Part shown: piece by piece, positions 8,975 through 14,146 of the stretch | Layout: each line of letters begins with the position of its first letter | Numbering within the stretch: position 1 is the first letter of the stretch | NCBI GenBank assembly: GCA_902475445.1 | Contig: CABRZN010000036.1 | Span: forward strand, 1 to 15,079 | Direction of reading: 5' to 3' | From: an uncultured Collinsella sp. | GTDB taxonomy: Bacteria; Actinomycetota; Coriobacteriia; Coriobacteriales; Coriobacteriaceae | Length of the DNA stretch: 15,079 nt | The notes under the pieces: generated by a model | Told to the model about the DNA's origin: nothing | The model's database searches: none | Seen by the model: only the letters and a program-made list of their open reading frames with translations | Made by a program: the position numbers and the translations under genes

Positions 8975-9427
8975 TTAGAACGGGATGTCCTCATCGTAGA
9001 CGTCGACCGCGGGCGGCGTAGCCACCGGTGCGGCAGGACGTGCTGCGGGCGCGGGAGCTGCGGGGGCGTAACCGCCCTGATCGTAGCCACCCTGGCCACC
9101 ACGGGAGCTCATAAACTCGATCTCATCGACGATGACCTCAAGCTTGCTCCGGCGCTGGCCGTCGCGCTCCCAAGAGCTGTAGCGCAGCTTGCCCTCGATC
9201 GCGACCTTGTTTCCCTTTGCCAGGAAACGGCTCACGGCCTCGGCGCGGGTGCCGAACATGGTGCAGTCGACAAAGTTGGGATAGTCCTCCCACTCGCCAG
9301 TCTGCGCGTTGCGGCGACGATCGTTCACGGCGACGCCAAAGGACAGAACCTGGGTTCCGCCAGCGGTGGCGCGCAGCTCGGGATCGCGGGTGAGGTTACC
9401 GGTGATGTTCACTCGATTGATGCTCAT
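8975..9427 (-). CDS. ssb: Single-stranded DNA-binding protein
   Basis: This 150-residue SSB has an OB-fold over about residues 1-108, starting with the typical SINRVNITGNLTRDPELR. A Gly/Ala/Pro-rich linker (109-140) follows, then the acidic tip DEDIPF that docks replication and repair partners. It coats single-stranded DNA at the fork, in keeping with dnaB nearby. The ATG is preceded by AGAGG at about 12 bases, a rather long spacing. It sits between rpsF (48 bases upstream) and rpsR (72 bases downstream), as in most bacteria. Tetramer formation is expected from the family. Confidence 0.97.
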   Translation of the reverse strand: MSINRVNITGNLTRDPELRATAGGTQVLSFGVAVNDRRRNAQTGEWEDYPNFVDCTMFGTRAEAVSRFLAKGNKVAIEGKLRYSSWERDGQRRSKLEVIVDEIEFMSSRGGQGGYDQGGYAPAAPAPAARPAAPVATPPAVDVYDEDIPF

Positions 9428-9475
9428 AACTCACTACTTCCTCTTGGGGCACAAGCCCAGTCCAAAACGACAGTC

Positions 9476-9769
9476 TTACTCCTGGTCGTCGCGACGGACG
9501 ATCATGTGGCGGACCACAGCGTCGGTGATGCGCAGGACGCGATCAAGCTCGGCGATCTGGGTAGGATCTGCGTGGAAGTTGATGAGGGTGTAGTCACCAT
9601 CGGTGAGGTCGTTGATCTCGTAGGCGAGCTTGCGCTTGCCCCACTCGTCAACGGAGTCGACCTTGCCAGCGCCCTCAGCGATCGTGGTATCGATACGCTT
9701 CATAACAGCGAGACGAGTCTCGGGGTCGAGCGACGGGTCAACAAAGAACAGCAGTTCATAAGCCTTCAT
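9476..9769 (-). CDS. rpsF: 30S ribosomal protein S6
   Basis: S6 pairs with S18 in the small-subunit platform. The 97-residue reading has the family hallmarks MKAYELLFFVDP at the N-terminus, WGKRKLAYEI at 43-52 and a C-terminal segment near RVLRITDAVVRHMIVR. Length is usual for Gram-positives. A TTG seven codons upstream (9790) is open, but the ATG at 9769 has the near-perfect SD AGAGGAGGTGA about eight bases away, so it was chosen; that SD would lie inside the coding part of the longer reading. It is the first gene of the rpsF-ssb-rpsR-rplI operon, preceded by a promoter and a leader hairpin that may mediate feedback by the S6:S18 complex. Confidence 0.97.
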   Translation of the reverse strand: MKAYELLFFVDPSLDPETRLAVMKRIDTTIAEGAGKVDSVDEWGKRKLAYEINDLTDGDYTLINFHADPTQIAELDRVLRITDAVVRHMIVRRDDQE

Positions 9770-9795
9770 ATTGTCACCTCCTCTGGGCAAATGTG

Positions 9796-9824
9796 GCTTC
9801 AGGTCGTGAAGGTGCGCCTGAAGC
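9796..9824 (-). promoter_or_regulatory. Leader hairpin of the rpsF operon
   Basis: In the minus-strand leader GCTTCAGG (9824-9817) pairs perfectly with CCTGAAGC (9803-9796), with a 13-base loop. It ends about 12 bases before the SD. In many bacteria the S6:S18 complex binds a hairpin with a CCG-containing bulge in this leader to repress translation. Position fits, but I do not see the CCG, so membership of that family is unproven. Confidence 0.5.
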
Positions 9825-9840
9825 AGGAAAAGACTTGGTA

Positions 9841-9869
9841 ATAATATCTTTCAACCTCCCAGGCTGCAA
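9841..9869 (-). promoter_or_regulatory. Probable rpsF operon promoter
   Basis: TTGCAG (9869-9864) and TATTAT (9846-9841) lie 17 bases apart on the minus strand. The -10 matches five of six bases and the -35 keeps the TTG core. A 6-6-6 palindrome (GCTGCA...TGCAGC, 9863-9880) covers the -35. Start of transcription is expected near 9834, giving a leader of about 65 bases. Confidence 0.55.
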
Positions 9870-9880
9870 GAATATGCAGC

Positions 9881-10230
9881 TACAACCTCATGACCTCCAC
9901 ATATGTCCATACTCGCACGGCGTTTCATGCGCATTCCAACCAAATGCCGACCAAGAGCTTGACGGATTTGTGGACAAGATACGATGCCGCGGGGACAAGC
10001 TGAGCCAAGCCGCAGGTCAACGGGCATAAGGCTGTGGTCGCAAAATGCATGCCAGTGGTCCACAGCACCACCCAAAGATTTTTAAATTCATTGCCAAGCC
10101 GCTTATGAATACCCCTTTTGAACAATTGAGTTGATCAACCACGCTGGTCGGAAGCCGTTTTTTTGTCACCTCAAACCCCACTGCAACGCCAAGCGCGGCC
10201 GAACGTTATAAAAAATGCCAACTTTTCTGT
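9881..10230. other. Gene-free intergenic region between rpsF and the tRNA genes
   Basis: No open frame here has both a credible SD and recognisable protein character. Visible elements are a 7-bp hairpin (GCTGTGG 10031-10037 with CCACAGC 10060-10066), a 10-base palindrome GTTGATCAAC near 10130, a T7 run at about 10159-10165, and a lone plus-strand TTGACG at 9959-9964. A small untranslated RNA is possible, but only weakly supported. Confidence 0.5.
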
Positions 10231-10258
10231 TTGCACTTTGCGATTCCTCGTGTATACT
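10231..10258 (+). promoter_or_regulatory. Promoter of the tRNA-Ser pair
   Basis: TTGCAC (10231-10236) and TATACT (10253-10258) are 16 bases apart and lie 17 bases before the first tRNA. No second promoter fits between the two tRNA genes, so it probably serves both. Confidence 0.7.
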
Positions 10259-10274
10259 GACTTTCGCATTTAAC

Positions 10275-10365
10275 GGAGAGTTGTCCGAGTGGCCGAAGGA
10301 GCACGATTGGAAATCGTGTAGGCGTCAAAAGCGTCTCCAGGGTTCAAATCCCTGACTCTCCGCCA
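10275..10365 (+). tRNA. tRNA-Ser (anticodon GGA)
   Basis: GGAGAGT at the 5' end pairs perfectly with ACTCTCC before the discriminator G and encoded CCA. The anticodon arm is CACGA-TTGGAAA-TCGTG, giving anticodon GGA, which reads UCC and UCU. The T-arm is CAGGG-TTCAAAT-CCCTG. The long variable arm is the class II form expected of tRNA-Ser. Total length is 91 bases with CCA. Confidence 0.97.
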
Positions 10366-10373
10366 GTTAATTC

Positions 10374-10404
10374 CAAAGCAGGCCTTCGAGCCTGCTTTGT
10401 TTTT
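10374..10404 (+). terminator. Rho-independent terminator between the two tRNA-Ser genes
   Basis: CAAAGCAGGC (10374-10383) pairs perfectly with GCCTGCTTTG (10390-10399), with loop CTTCGA, followed by TTTTT. Only nine bases separate it from the next tRNA, so that tRNA must rely on read-through or on a promoter hidden inside the first tRNA. Confidence 0.85.
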
Positions 10405-10413
10405 ACCCCACGC

Positions 10414-10504
10414 GGAGGGGTGGCAGAGTGGTTGAATGCGGCGGTCTCGAAAACCGTTTGGCCTGTATAAGGTCACGAGGGTTCGAATCCCTCCTCCTCC
10501 GCCA
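10414..10504 (+). tRNA. tRNA-Ser (anticodon CGA)
   Basis: The acceptor GGAGGGG pairs with CTCCTCC (one G-U), followed by discriminator G and encoded CCA. The anticodon loop CTCGAAA gives CGA, which reads UCG. The T-arm is GAGGG-TTCGAAT-CCCTC, and the long variable arm is of class II type. Length is 91 bases. Confidence 0.97.
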
Positions 10505-10515
10505 TTTTGGTTGAG

Positions 10516-10542
10516 AAAGCTCCCAAGAATGGGAGCTTTTTT
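10516..10542 (+). terminator. Rho-independent terminator after tRNA-Ser(CGA)
   Basis: AAAGCTCCC (10516-10524) pairs with GGGAGCTTT (10531-10539), with loop AAGAAT. The T-run extends to 10542. Confidence 0.88.
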
Positions 10543-10574
10543 GTTATCGAAATACATCTCGATCCCGCGCTTCC

Positions 10575-10654
10575 CCAAACGTGTACGTCAGCCTCCAAAA
10601 ACGACATTTTTCGACATCTTTGGAGGCTGACGTACACGTTTGGATTGAGCTCAC
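10575..10654 (-). repeat. Palindromic element, copy 1 (perfect 25-bp stem)
   Basis: Positions 10575-10599 and 10619-10643 are perfect inverted complements of 25 bases, with a 19-base loop at 10600-10618. The loop, read on the minus strand, holds two ATGTCG units separated by a short A-run, then a T-run. Eleven more bases (10644-10654, GTGAGCTCAAT on the minus strand) are shared with copy 2. The element ends 10 bases after the nuclease stop. No U-tract follows the stem on either strand, so it is not a typical terminator. Confidence 0.93.
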
Positions 10655-10664
10655 GGGAGTGGCA

Positions 10665-11672
10665 CTATTCGGAAGGTGTCTCCTCGTCTCGCACGCCTTT
10701 CCAGTTGCGGATAAGTGCCTTGCGTAGTTCGTTTTGTTTTCTCTGGTACCCGGTGTCGGTACAGCGAGGCATGCCGAGTGCTTCGCGAATGTTGTTCATG
10801 GCGCGGTGAAAGGCGAGCTGACTACTGAACTGAGCCGAAGTGAGCGTAATGATTCGATATCCCATATGGGAAAGAACGGCCTCTCGCTCCGCATCTGCTC
10901 CCTTGCGCTCGAGCTCATCGTGAAAACCGCCCTTATATTCGATACCGAGCTCCCTGCGCTTATAGGTCACGAGCGCATCGATTTTGATTGTTCGAGCTTT
11001 GGCGCAATGCCAGAGACGTTGAGGGGTCTCGAGCGGTTTGTTGAGTTCGATACCTCGGATGCCAACGCCGCCTTCGCTTGTTGGGAGCGAGAGGGCGATT
11101 GCCGAAGCGGTCTCCATAGGCGAGGCCGAGTGATCGTAGATGTGCCTGAGCGCGAGCCGTGCACGTGTGGCACCGGGTTTGCCGGGGTGCCGATCGAGCA
11201 GTTCGGTTATTTCATCCTTGGAGGTGGTGGCTGGTTGCTCGGTATAAGGGTCGGCGGGATTGAGCCTCATGCGATAATCGCCGCAAACTTCATAGCCATA
11301 TTCGAGATATTCGATCCTATCCATCCACTCGGCAGCAAGCACGAAGGTGAAGGCTTCGTCGGTGATGAAGATTCCGGGCGTCAACTCGTTAATATGCTCG
11401 TAGGGAAGTTTTTGTCCAAGAATGTGGCAAACGACGCCTTTGGTACGAATTCGCTCAAATTCGAATACAACCGCGATATCGATAGTCTTAAGCATATCGG
11501 GCGGAATGCCGCAGTCGGTAAGGGCCTGTCGTATGCGCGCAACACGTTGCTGGGTGGAGATGCCTTGTGCGCCTATCTGGTAGTCGTGCCGCGCAAGAGA
11601 CTGAACCAAATTCTGGGGTGCATGATGGACAAGCCATGCGGTTTTATGCGAAATGAGAACAGGGGTATCCAT
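10665..11672 (-). CDS. PD-(D/E)XK nuclease-like protein (DUF559/AbiEi-like organisation)
   Basis: This 335-residue protein has a C-terminal region like DUF559/Vsr-type endonucleases: Asp232 in KIDALV, then Glu245-Tyr-Lys247 in GIEYKG, make a D-X12-E-X-K active-site pattern. It is followed by a helix (ERKGADAEREAVLSHMG) and the strand YRIITLT. The middle part (HSASPMETASAIALSLP, GGVGIRG) resembles the linker seen before such domains in AbiEi-like proteins of Coriobacteriia. The N-terminus shows no clear helix-turn-helix. The substrate is unknown; a role in DNA defence or cassette maintenance is a guess from fold alone. The ATG has AGAGG six bases upstream. Two sampled lines of the gene have 50-52% G+C against 80% in one line of purD, a hint of different origin but not proof. 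Palindromic elements flank it on both sides. Confidence 0.8.
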   Translation of the reverse strand: MDTPVLISHKTAWLVHHAPQNLVQSLARHDYQIGAQGISTQQRVARIRQALTDCGIPPDMLKTIDIAVVFEFERIRTKGVVCHILGQKLPYEHINELTPGIFITDEAFTFVLAAEWMDRIEYLEYGYEVCGDYRMRLNPADPYTEQPATTSKDEITELLDRHPGKPGATRARLALRHIYDHSASPMETASAIALSLPTSEGGVGIRGIELNKPLETPQRLWHCAKARTIKIDALVTYKRRELGIEYKGGFHDELERKGADAEREAVLSHMGYRIITLTSAQFSSQLAFHRAMNNIREALGMPRCTDTGYQRKQNELRKALIRNWKGVRDEETPSE

Positions 11673-11727
11673 TGAGGGCCTCTCGCTCTGAGCCGGTATC
11701 CAACTCTTATGTCCGTTGAAGTGGGGA

Positions 11728-11757
11728 AATATACCGGATGTGAGTAAATCAACTCAC
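11728..11757 (-). promoter_or_regulatory. Possible promoter and operator of the nuclease-like gene
   Basis: On the minus strand TATATT (11733-11728) is a five-of-six -10 match. Where the -35 would lie there is a perfect 6-6-6 inverted repeat, GTGAGT-TGATTT-ACTCAC (11757-11740). No good -35 hexamer is visible, so the promoter may depend on, or be blocked by, a protein bound to that palindrome. Confidence 0.38.
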
Positions 11758-11764
11758 TCATGCT

Positions 11765-11851
11765 GTGAGCTCAATCCAAACATGTACGTCAGCCTTCAAA
11801 GATGTCGGAAAATGTCGTTTTTTTTGGGGGGGGGTGACGTACATGTTCTGG
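11765..11851 (+). repeat. Palindromic element, copy 2 (degraded right arm, T8-G9 tract)
   Basis: The first 58 bases match copy 1 (reverse complement) with three substitutions, including both ATGTCG units of the loop. The right arm is altered: the expected GGAGGC is replaced by a run of eight T (11818-11825) and nine G (11826-11834). The outer 13 bp still pair perfectly (11779-11791 with 11835-11847), with one compensatory change relative to copy 1 (CGTG/CACG becomes CATG/CATG). It occupies much of the 310-base gap between the nuclease gene and the TRIC gene. The rest of that gap holds no gene that I can see. Confidence 0.9.
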
Positions 11852-11982
11852 ACCCCTGGCATTCCAGCAACGCCACGCCCCCACCCGGTCCCGACCGTTT
11901 ACCGAGCAATAGGGTCGCCACGCGCGCCAACCATGTACTATGTACGGGCATTGTCTAAACCCACAATCCAAAGGACCCCATC

Positions 11983-12672
11983 TTGCCCGTCGTCGCCGCT
12001 ATGACCATTACCTCACATGCCTCGGATGCCATGGTCGCTATTCCGTTTTGGCTCGAGATGTTCGCCGTTGTCGCCGCATCAATCTCGGGTGTACTGGTTG
12101 CGCGCGAGCACAAGCTCGACCTGGTGGGCGCGGTCGCGCTCGCGGTGGTCTGCGGTCTAGGCGGCGGTCTCTTGCGCGACATGACGCTGCAGGTGGGCAA
12201 CGTCTACATCCTCAACCAGCCGATGGCGCTGCCGCTCTCCATCGCCACGGCGGCCATCATCTATATCTTTCCGGCAATCGTCGACAAGCCCGAAAAACTC
12301 ATTCCCCTGCTCGACATCATCTCGGTCGGCATCTATGCCGCAACCGGCGCGGACAAGGCGCTGGTCTACGGATTTGCACCTGCCGTATGCATCATGATGG
12401 GCTTTTTTACCGCGGTGGGTGGCGGTATGCTGCGCGACGGCTTTATGGGCGTTGTTCCGGGCATTTTCCAACGTACTAACTTTTATGCCATCGCCGCCAT
12501 CGCCGGATCGACAAGCTACGTGTGTCTCGTTATGAGCGGCATCATGAGCAATGTCGCCGCGCTGATCGTATGCGTTGTCGTGACCATGGGTCTGCGCTGG
12601 CTCTCGCTGCGCTTTGACATCAAAAGCCCCACCGAAGAAGACATCGCGCGCTTTTTGCATCGCAAAAATTAG
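11983..12672 (+). CDS. TRIC-family (UPF0126) membrane protein, probable cation channel
   Basis: This 229-residue protein consists of two tandem UPF0126 halves, each with about three transmembrane helices and the glycine motif before an LRD: GLGGGLLRD at 58-66 and GGGMLRD at 146-152. A seventh helix near 187-205 completes the bacterial TRIC plan of homotrimeric cation (mainly K+) channels in the cytoplasmic membrane. Function is by family; the transported ion in this organism is not known. The chosen start is TTG, because AAAGGA lies seven bases before it and nothing SD-like precedes the ATG at 12001; with that ATG the protein loses six residues. A -10-like TACTAT is at 11936-11941 without a clear -35. 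A weak GAGA-loop hairpin followed by CTTTT (12700-12716) comes after the stop. Confidence 0.92.
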   Translation: MPVVAAMTITSHASDAMVAIPFWLEMFAVVAASISGVLVAREHKLDLVGAVALAVVCGLGGGLLRDMTLQVGNVYILNQPMALPLSIATAAIIYIFPAIVDKPEKLIPLLDIISVGIYAATGADKALVYGFAPAVCIMMGFFTAVGGGMLRDGFMGVVPGIFQRTNFYAIAAIAGSTSYVCLVMSGIMSNVAALIVCVVVTMGLRWLSLRFDIKSPTEEDIARFLHRKN

Positions 12673-12740
12673 GTAGCGCGGGCTCATCCTTCGAAATGCA
12701 ACCGAGAGGTTCTTTTAGAGCGCCCGCACGTTGGGTACCC

Positions 12741-12767
12741 TGTTAGGTATATGCCGAACACCTAACA
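12741..12767 (+). promoter_or_regulatory. Hairpin or operator just upstream of the bactofilin-like gene
   Basis: TGTTAGGT (12741-12748) and ACCTAACA (12760-12767) form a perfect 8-bp inverted repeat with an 11-base loop. It ends directly before the SD (AAGGA) of the 12780 gene. It could be an mRNA hairpin that affects ribosome entry or a protein-binding site. The palindrome GGGTACCC lies a few bases upstream. Confidence 0.4.
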
Positions 12768-12779
12768 AAAGGATCAACC

Positions 12780-13925
12780 ATGGCTTTCAATCAAACCGCG
12801 GCGGCACCGTCACACAAGATGCGTCGCTGCCTGCTTATGGCATTCGCGCTCATCGCGCTGGCGATCACCGTGCTTCCCACGGCGTCGTTCGCCGACACGG
12901 ACACCGCAGGCAACGTACTTGCGACCGACAATGACGCCAATCCGTCCGGCGTCGAAGGTGACCTGTACTGGGTAGGTCAGGCCCTCAACTTGGACGACAC
13001 GTCCATCGACCGCGATATCATCGCCGCGGGCGATACTCTCTCGATCCGCGACTGCACGGTGGGCGGCGCCATTCGTCTTGCGGCGCGCACCATCGACGTT
13101 GCCAAGACCACGGTTGATGGCAGTGTGACGGTAGCCGGTCAGCATGTCGTGCTCAATTCCGACAGCACCGCCAACTGTTTCTATGCGATAGGCGAGACGG
13201 TTGCCCTGCGCGGCTCCACCAAGTCGGCAGCGCTTGCGGGCGATACGGTGACCATCGATGGCACCGTCGAGGGCGATGTCGAGGTTTGGGCCGACAAGCT
13301 CATCCTGGGCAAGAACGCCCACATCACCGGCACCGTGAACGCGCACGTCTCCGAGGACCCCGAGCGCGCCGCGGGAGCCGAGGTCGGCGCGCTCAAGATC
13401 GACCGCACCGAGAACGAGGATACTTCCACCGTTAACGATGTCATCGGCGGCATCGTCGCCGCGGCACTCTCGACCTGCTTTGTCGCTCTGCTGCTCGAGC
13501 TCGTCTTTCCGCGCGCGACCGCCGGCGCCGCCGGCATGCTCCACCAGCACCCCACGCCTCTGTGGGTGAGCGGTCTTCTGGCTACGATTGCTATCGCCCC
13601 CGCCGTCCTACTGCTGATTATCTCTATCGCTGGTCTGTCGCTTGCCGGAACCCTCTTGTGCGGCGTTATCGGCATCGCATTGGTGTCGAGTGCCTTTGCG
13701 GGGTGCGCGATCGCCCGCATGGTCGGACACAGCCAAAACCGCTACGCCATGGCAGCCATCGGCGGCGTGATCGCCGGCGCCCTCACGGGGCTTCCCCTCG
13801 TAGGCGGCTTCATCAGCGGCGTGGCCTTTGTCTTTATGCTCGGCTACATCATCCAGATCATCTGGCGCAACGCCCACCTCAAGCCGCAGCAGCCGGCTAA
13901 CACGTCAGAACTCCCCACCGCTTAG
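12780..13925 (+). CDS. Exported bactofilin-like membrane protein
   Basis: This 381-residue protein has four parts. An N-terminal signal sequence has Arg15-Arg16, a hydrophobic core at 18-32 and the probable cleavage TASFA/D after residue 38. Residues 60-190 are rich in short beta strands with periodic turns (GDTLSIRDCTVGGAIRLAA, TVDGSVTVAG, GTVEGDVEVWADKL), like the right-handed beta-helix of bactofilins (polymer-forming domain). A charged linker runs to about 218. Four or five hydrophobic segments over 220-362 look like a membrane domain. The repeat domain would thus face outside, unlike classical cytoplasmic bactofilins. Such proteins are common in Gram-positives but poorly characterised; a role in surface scaffolding is a guess. 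The ATG has AAGGA seven bases upstream, behind a hairpin. The TRIC gene ends 107 bases earlier, so co-transcription is possible. Confidence 0.8.
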   Translation: MAFNQTAAAPSHKMRRCLLMAFALIALAITVLPTASFADTDTAGNVLATDNDANPSGVEGDLYWVGQALNLDDTSIDRDIIAAGDTLSIRDCTVGGAIRLAARTIDVAKTTVDGSVTVAGQHVVLNSDSTANCFYAIGETVALRGSTKSAALAGDTVTIDGTVEGDVEVWADKLILGKNAHITGTVNAHVSEDPERAAGAEVGALKIDRTENEDTSTVNDVIGGIVAAALSTCFVALLLELVFPRATAGAAGMLHQHPTPLWVSGLLATIAIAPAVLLLIISIAGLSLAGTLLCGVIGIALVSSAFAGCAIARMVGHSQNRYAMAAIGGVIAGALTGLPLVGGFISGVAFVFMLGYIIQIIWRNAHLKPQQPANTSELPTA

Positions 13926-13931
13926 CCGCCA

Positions 13932-13991
13932 ACCACCACAAAGGGGCCAGGCACCTTTGTGGTGGTGCAAAAGGGTCAGGTTACTTTGCAC
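13932..13991. repeat. Tandem REP-like hairpin pair
   Basis: Hairpin one pairs 13932-13944 with 13954-13966 (13 bp, loop GGCCAGGCA region). Hairpin two pairs GTGCAAA (13965-13971) with TTTGCAC (13985-13991). Their cores AAAGGGGCCAGGCACCTTT and AAAAGGGTCAGGTTACTTT align base for base with a few changes, so they are two versions of one motif. The motif is known to me from dispersed REP-type repeats in several bacterial groups, often linked to Y1 (RAYT) transposases; no such gene is in the window. Confidence 0.75.
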
Positions 13992-14000
13992 TAACAAACG

Positions 14001-14041
14001 AAGCGGGGCACCCGATCGCATCGACCGGGTGCCCCGCTTTT
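14001..14041. terminator. Probably bidirectional terminator between convergent genes
   Basis: AAGCGGGGCACCCG (14001-14014) pairs perfectly over 14 bp with its complement at 14026-14039. On the plus strand it is followed by TTCTTGG after the paired TT, and on the minus strand by CGTTTGTTAG, a weaker tail. It can end the bactofilin-like gene transcript and, less strongly, the pilin transcript. Confidence 0.75.
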
Positions 14042-14146
14042 CTTGGAGGGTTCTCTAGTAACTTTTTCAAAACCAATGATCATCAGGTCGGTAGACCTGC
14101 ACGTCACTCATTACGGGGGCAGTACGCCAGTGAGCATGGAAGGCAA

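Larger units (their letters stand above)
10575..11851. mobile_element. Putative nuclease cassette bounded by inverted palindromic elements
   Basis: The two palindromic copies face opposite ways. Between them lie only the nuclease-like gene and its promoter/operator region, with 10 bases from copy 1 to the stop and 8 bases from the operator palindrome to copy 2. The unit of about 1.28 kb follows a tRNA-Ser pair, a common place for accessory DNA. I find no transposase and no clear target-site duplication. Movement as a unit is an inference; two independent copies of a dispersed repeat would look the same. Confidence 0.3.

Noticed and set aside
9968..10066. DnaA-box-like sequences TGTGGACAA and TGGTCCACA
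   Set aside because: One has one mismatch and the other two mismatches to TTATCCACA, there are only two, and no AT-rich unwinding region or dnaA/dnaN gene is beside them. They do not support an origin here.
9851..10075. Minus-strand open frame of 74 codons upstream of rpsF
   Set aside because: It begins with TTG without an SD, covers the rpsF promoter, and has no protein-like composition. The plus-strand frame at 9793-10029 is equally unsupported.
10414..10504. tRNA-Ser(CGA) 3' end as an integration site for the nuclease cassette
   Set aside because: I found no repeat of the tRNA 3' end downstream in the window and no integrase gene, so tRNA-targeted integration is not supported.
14084..14099. 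Hairpin CAGGTC-GGTA-GACCTG as terminator of the pilin gene
   Set aside because: It has only 6 bp and no T-tract follows on the minus strand; the hairpin at 14001-14039 is a better candidate.
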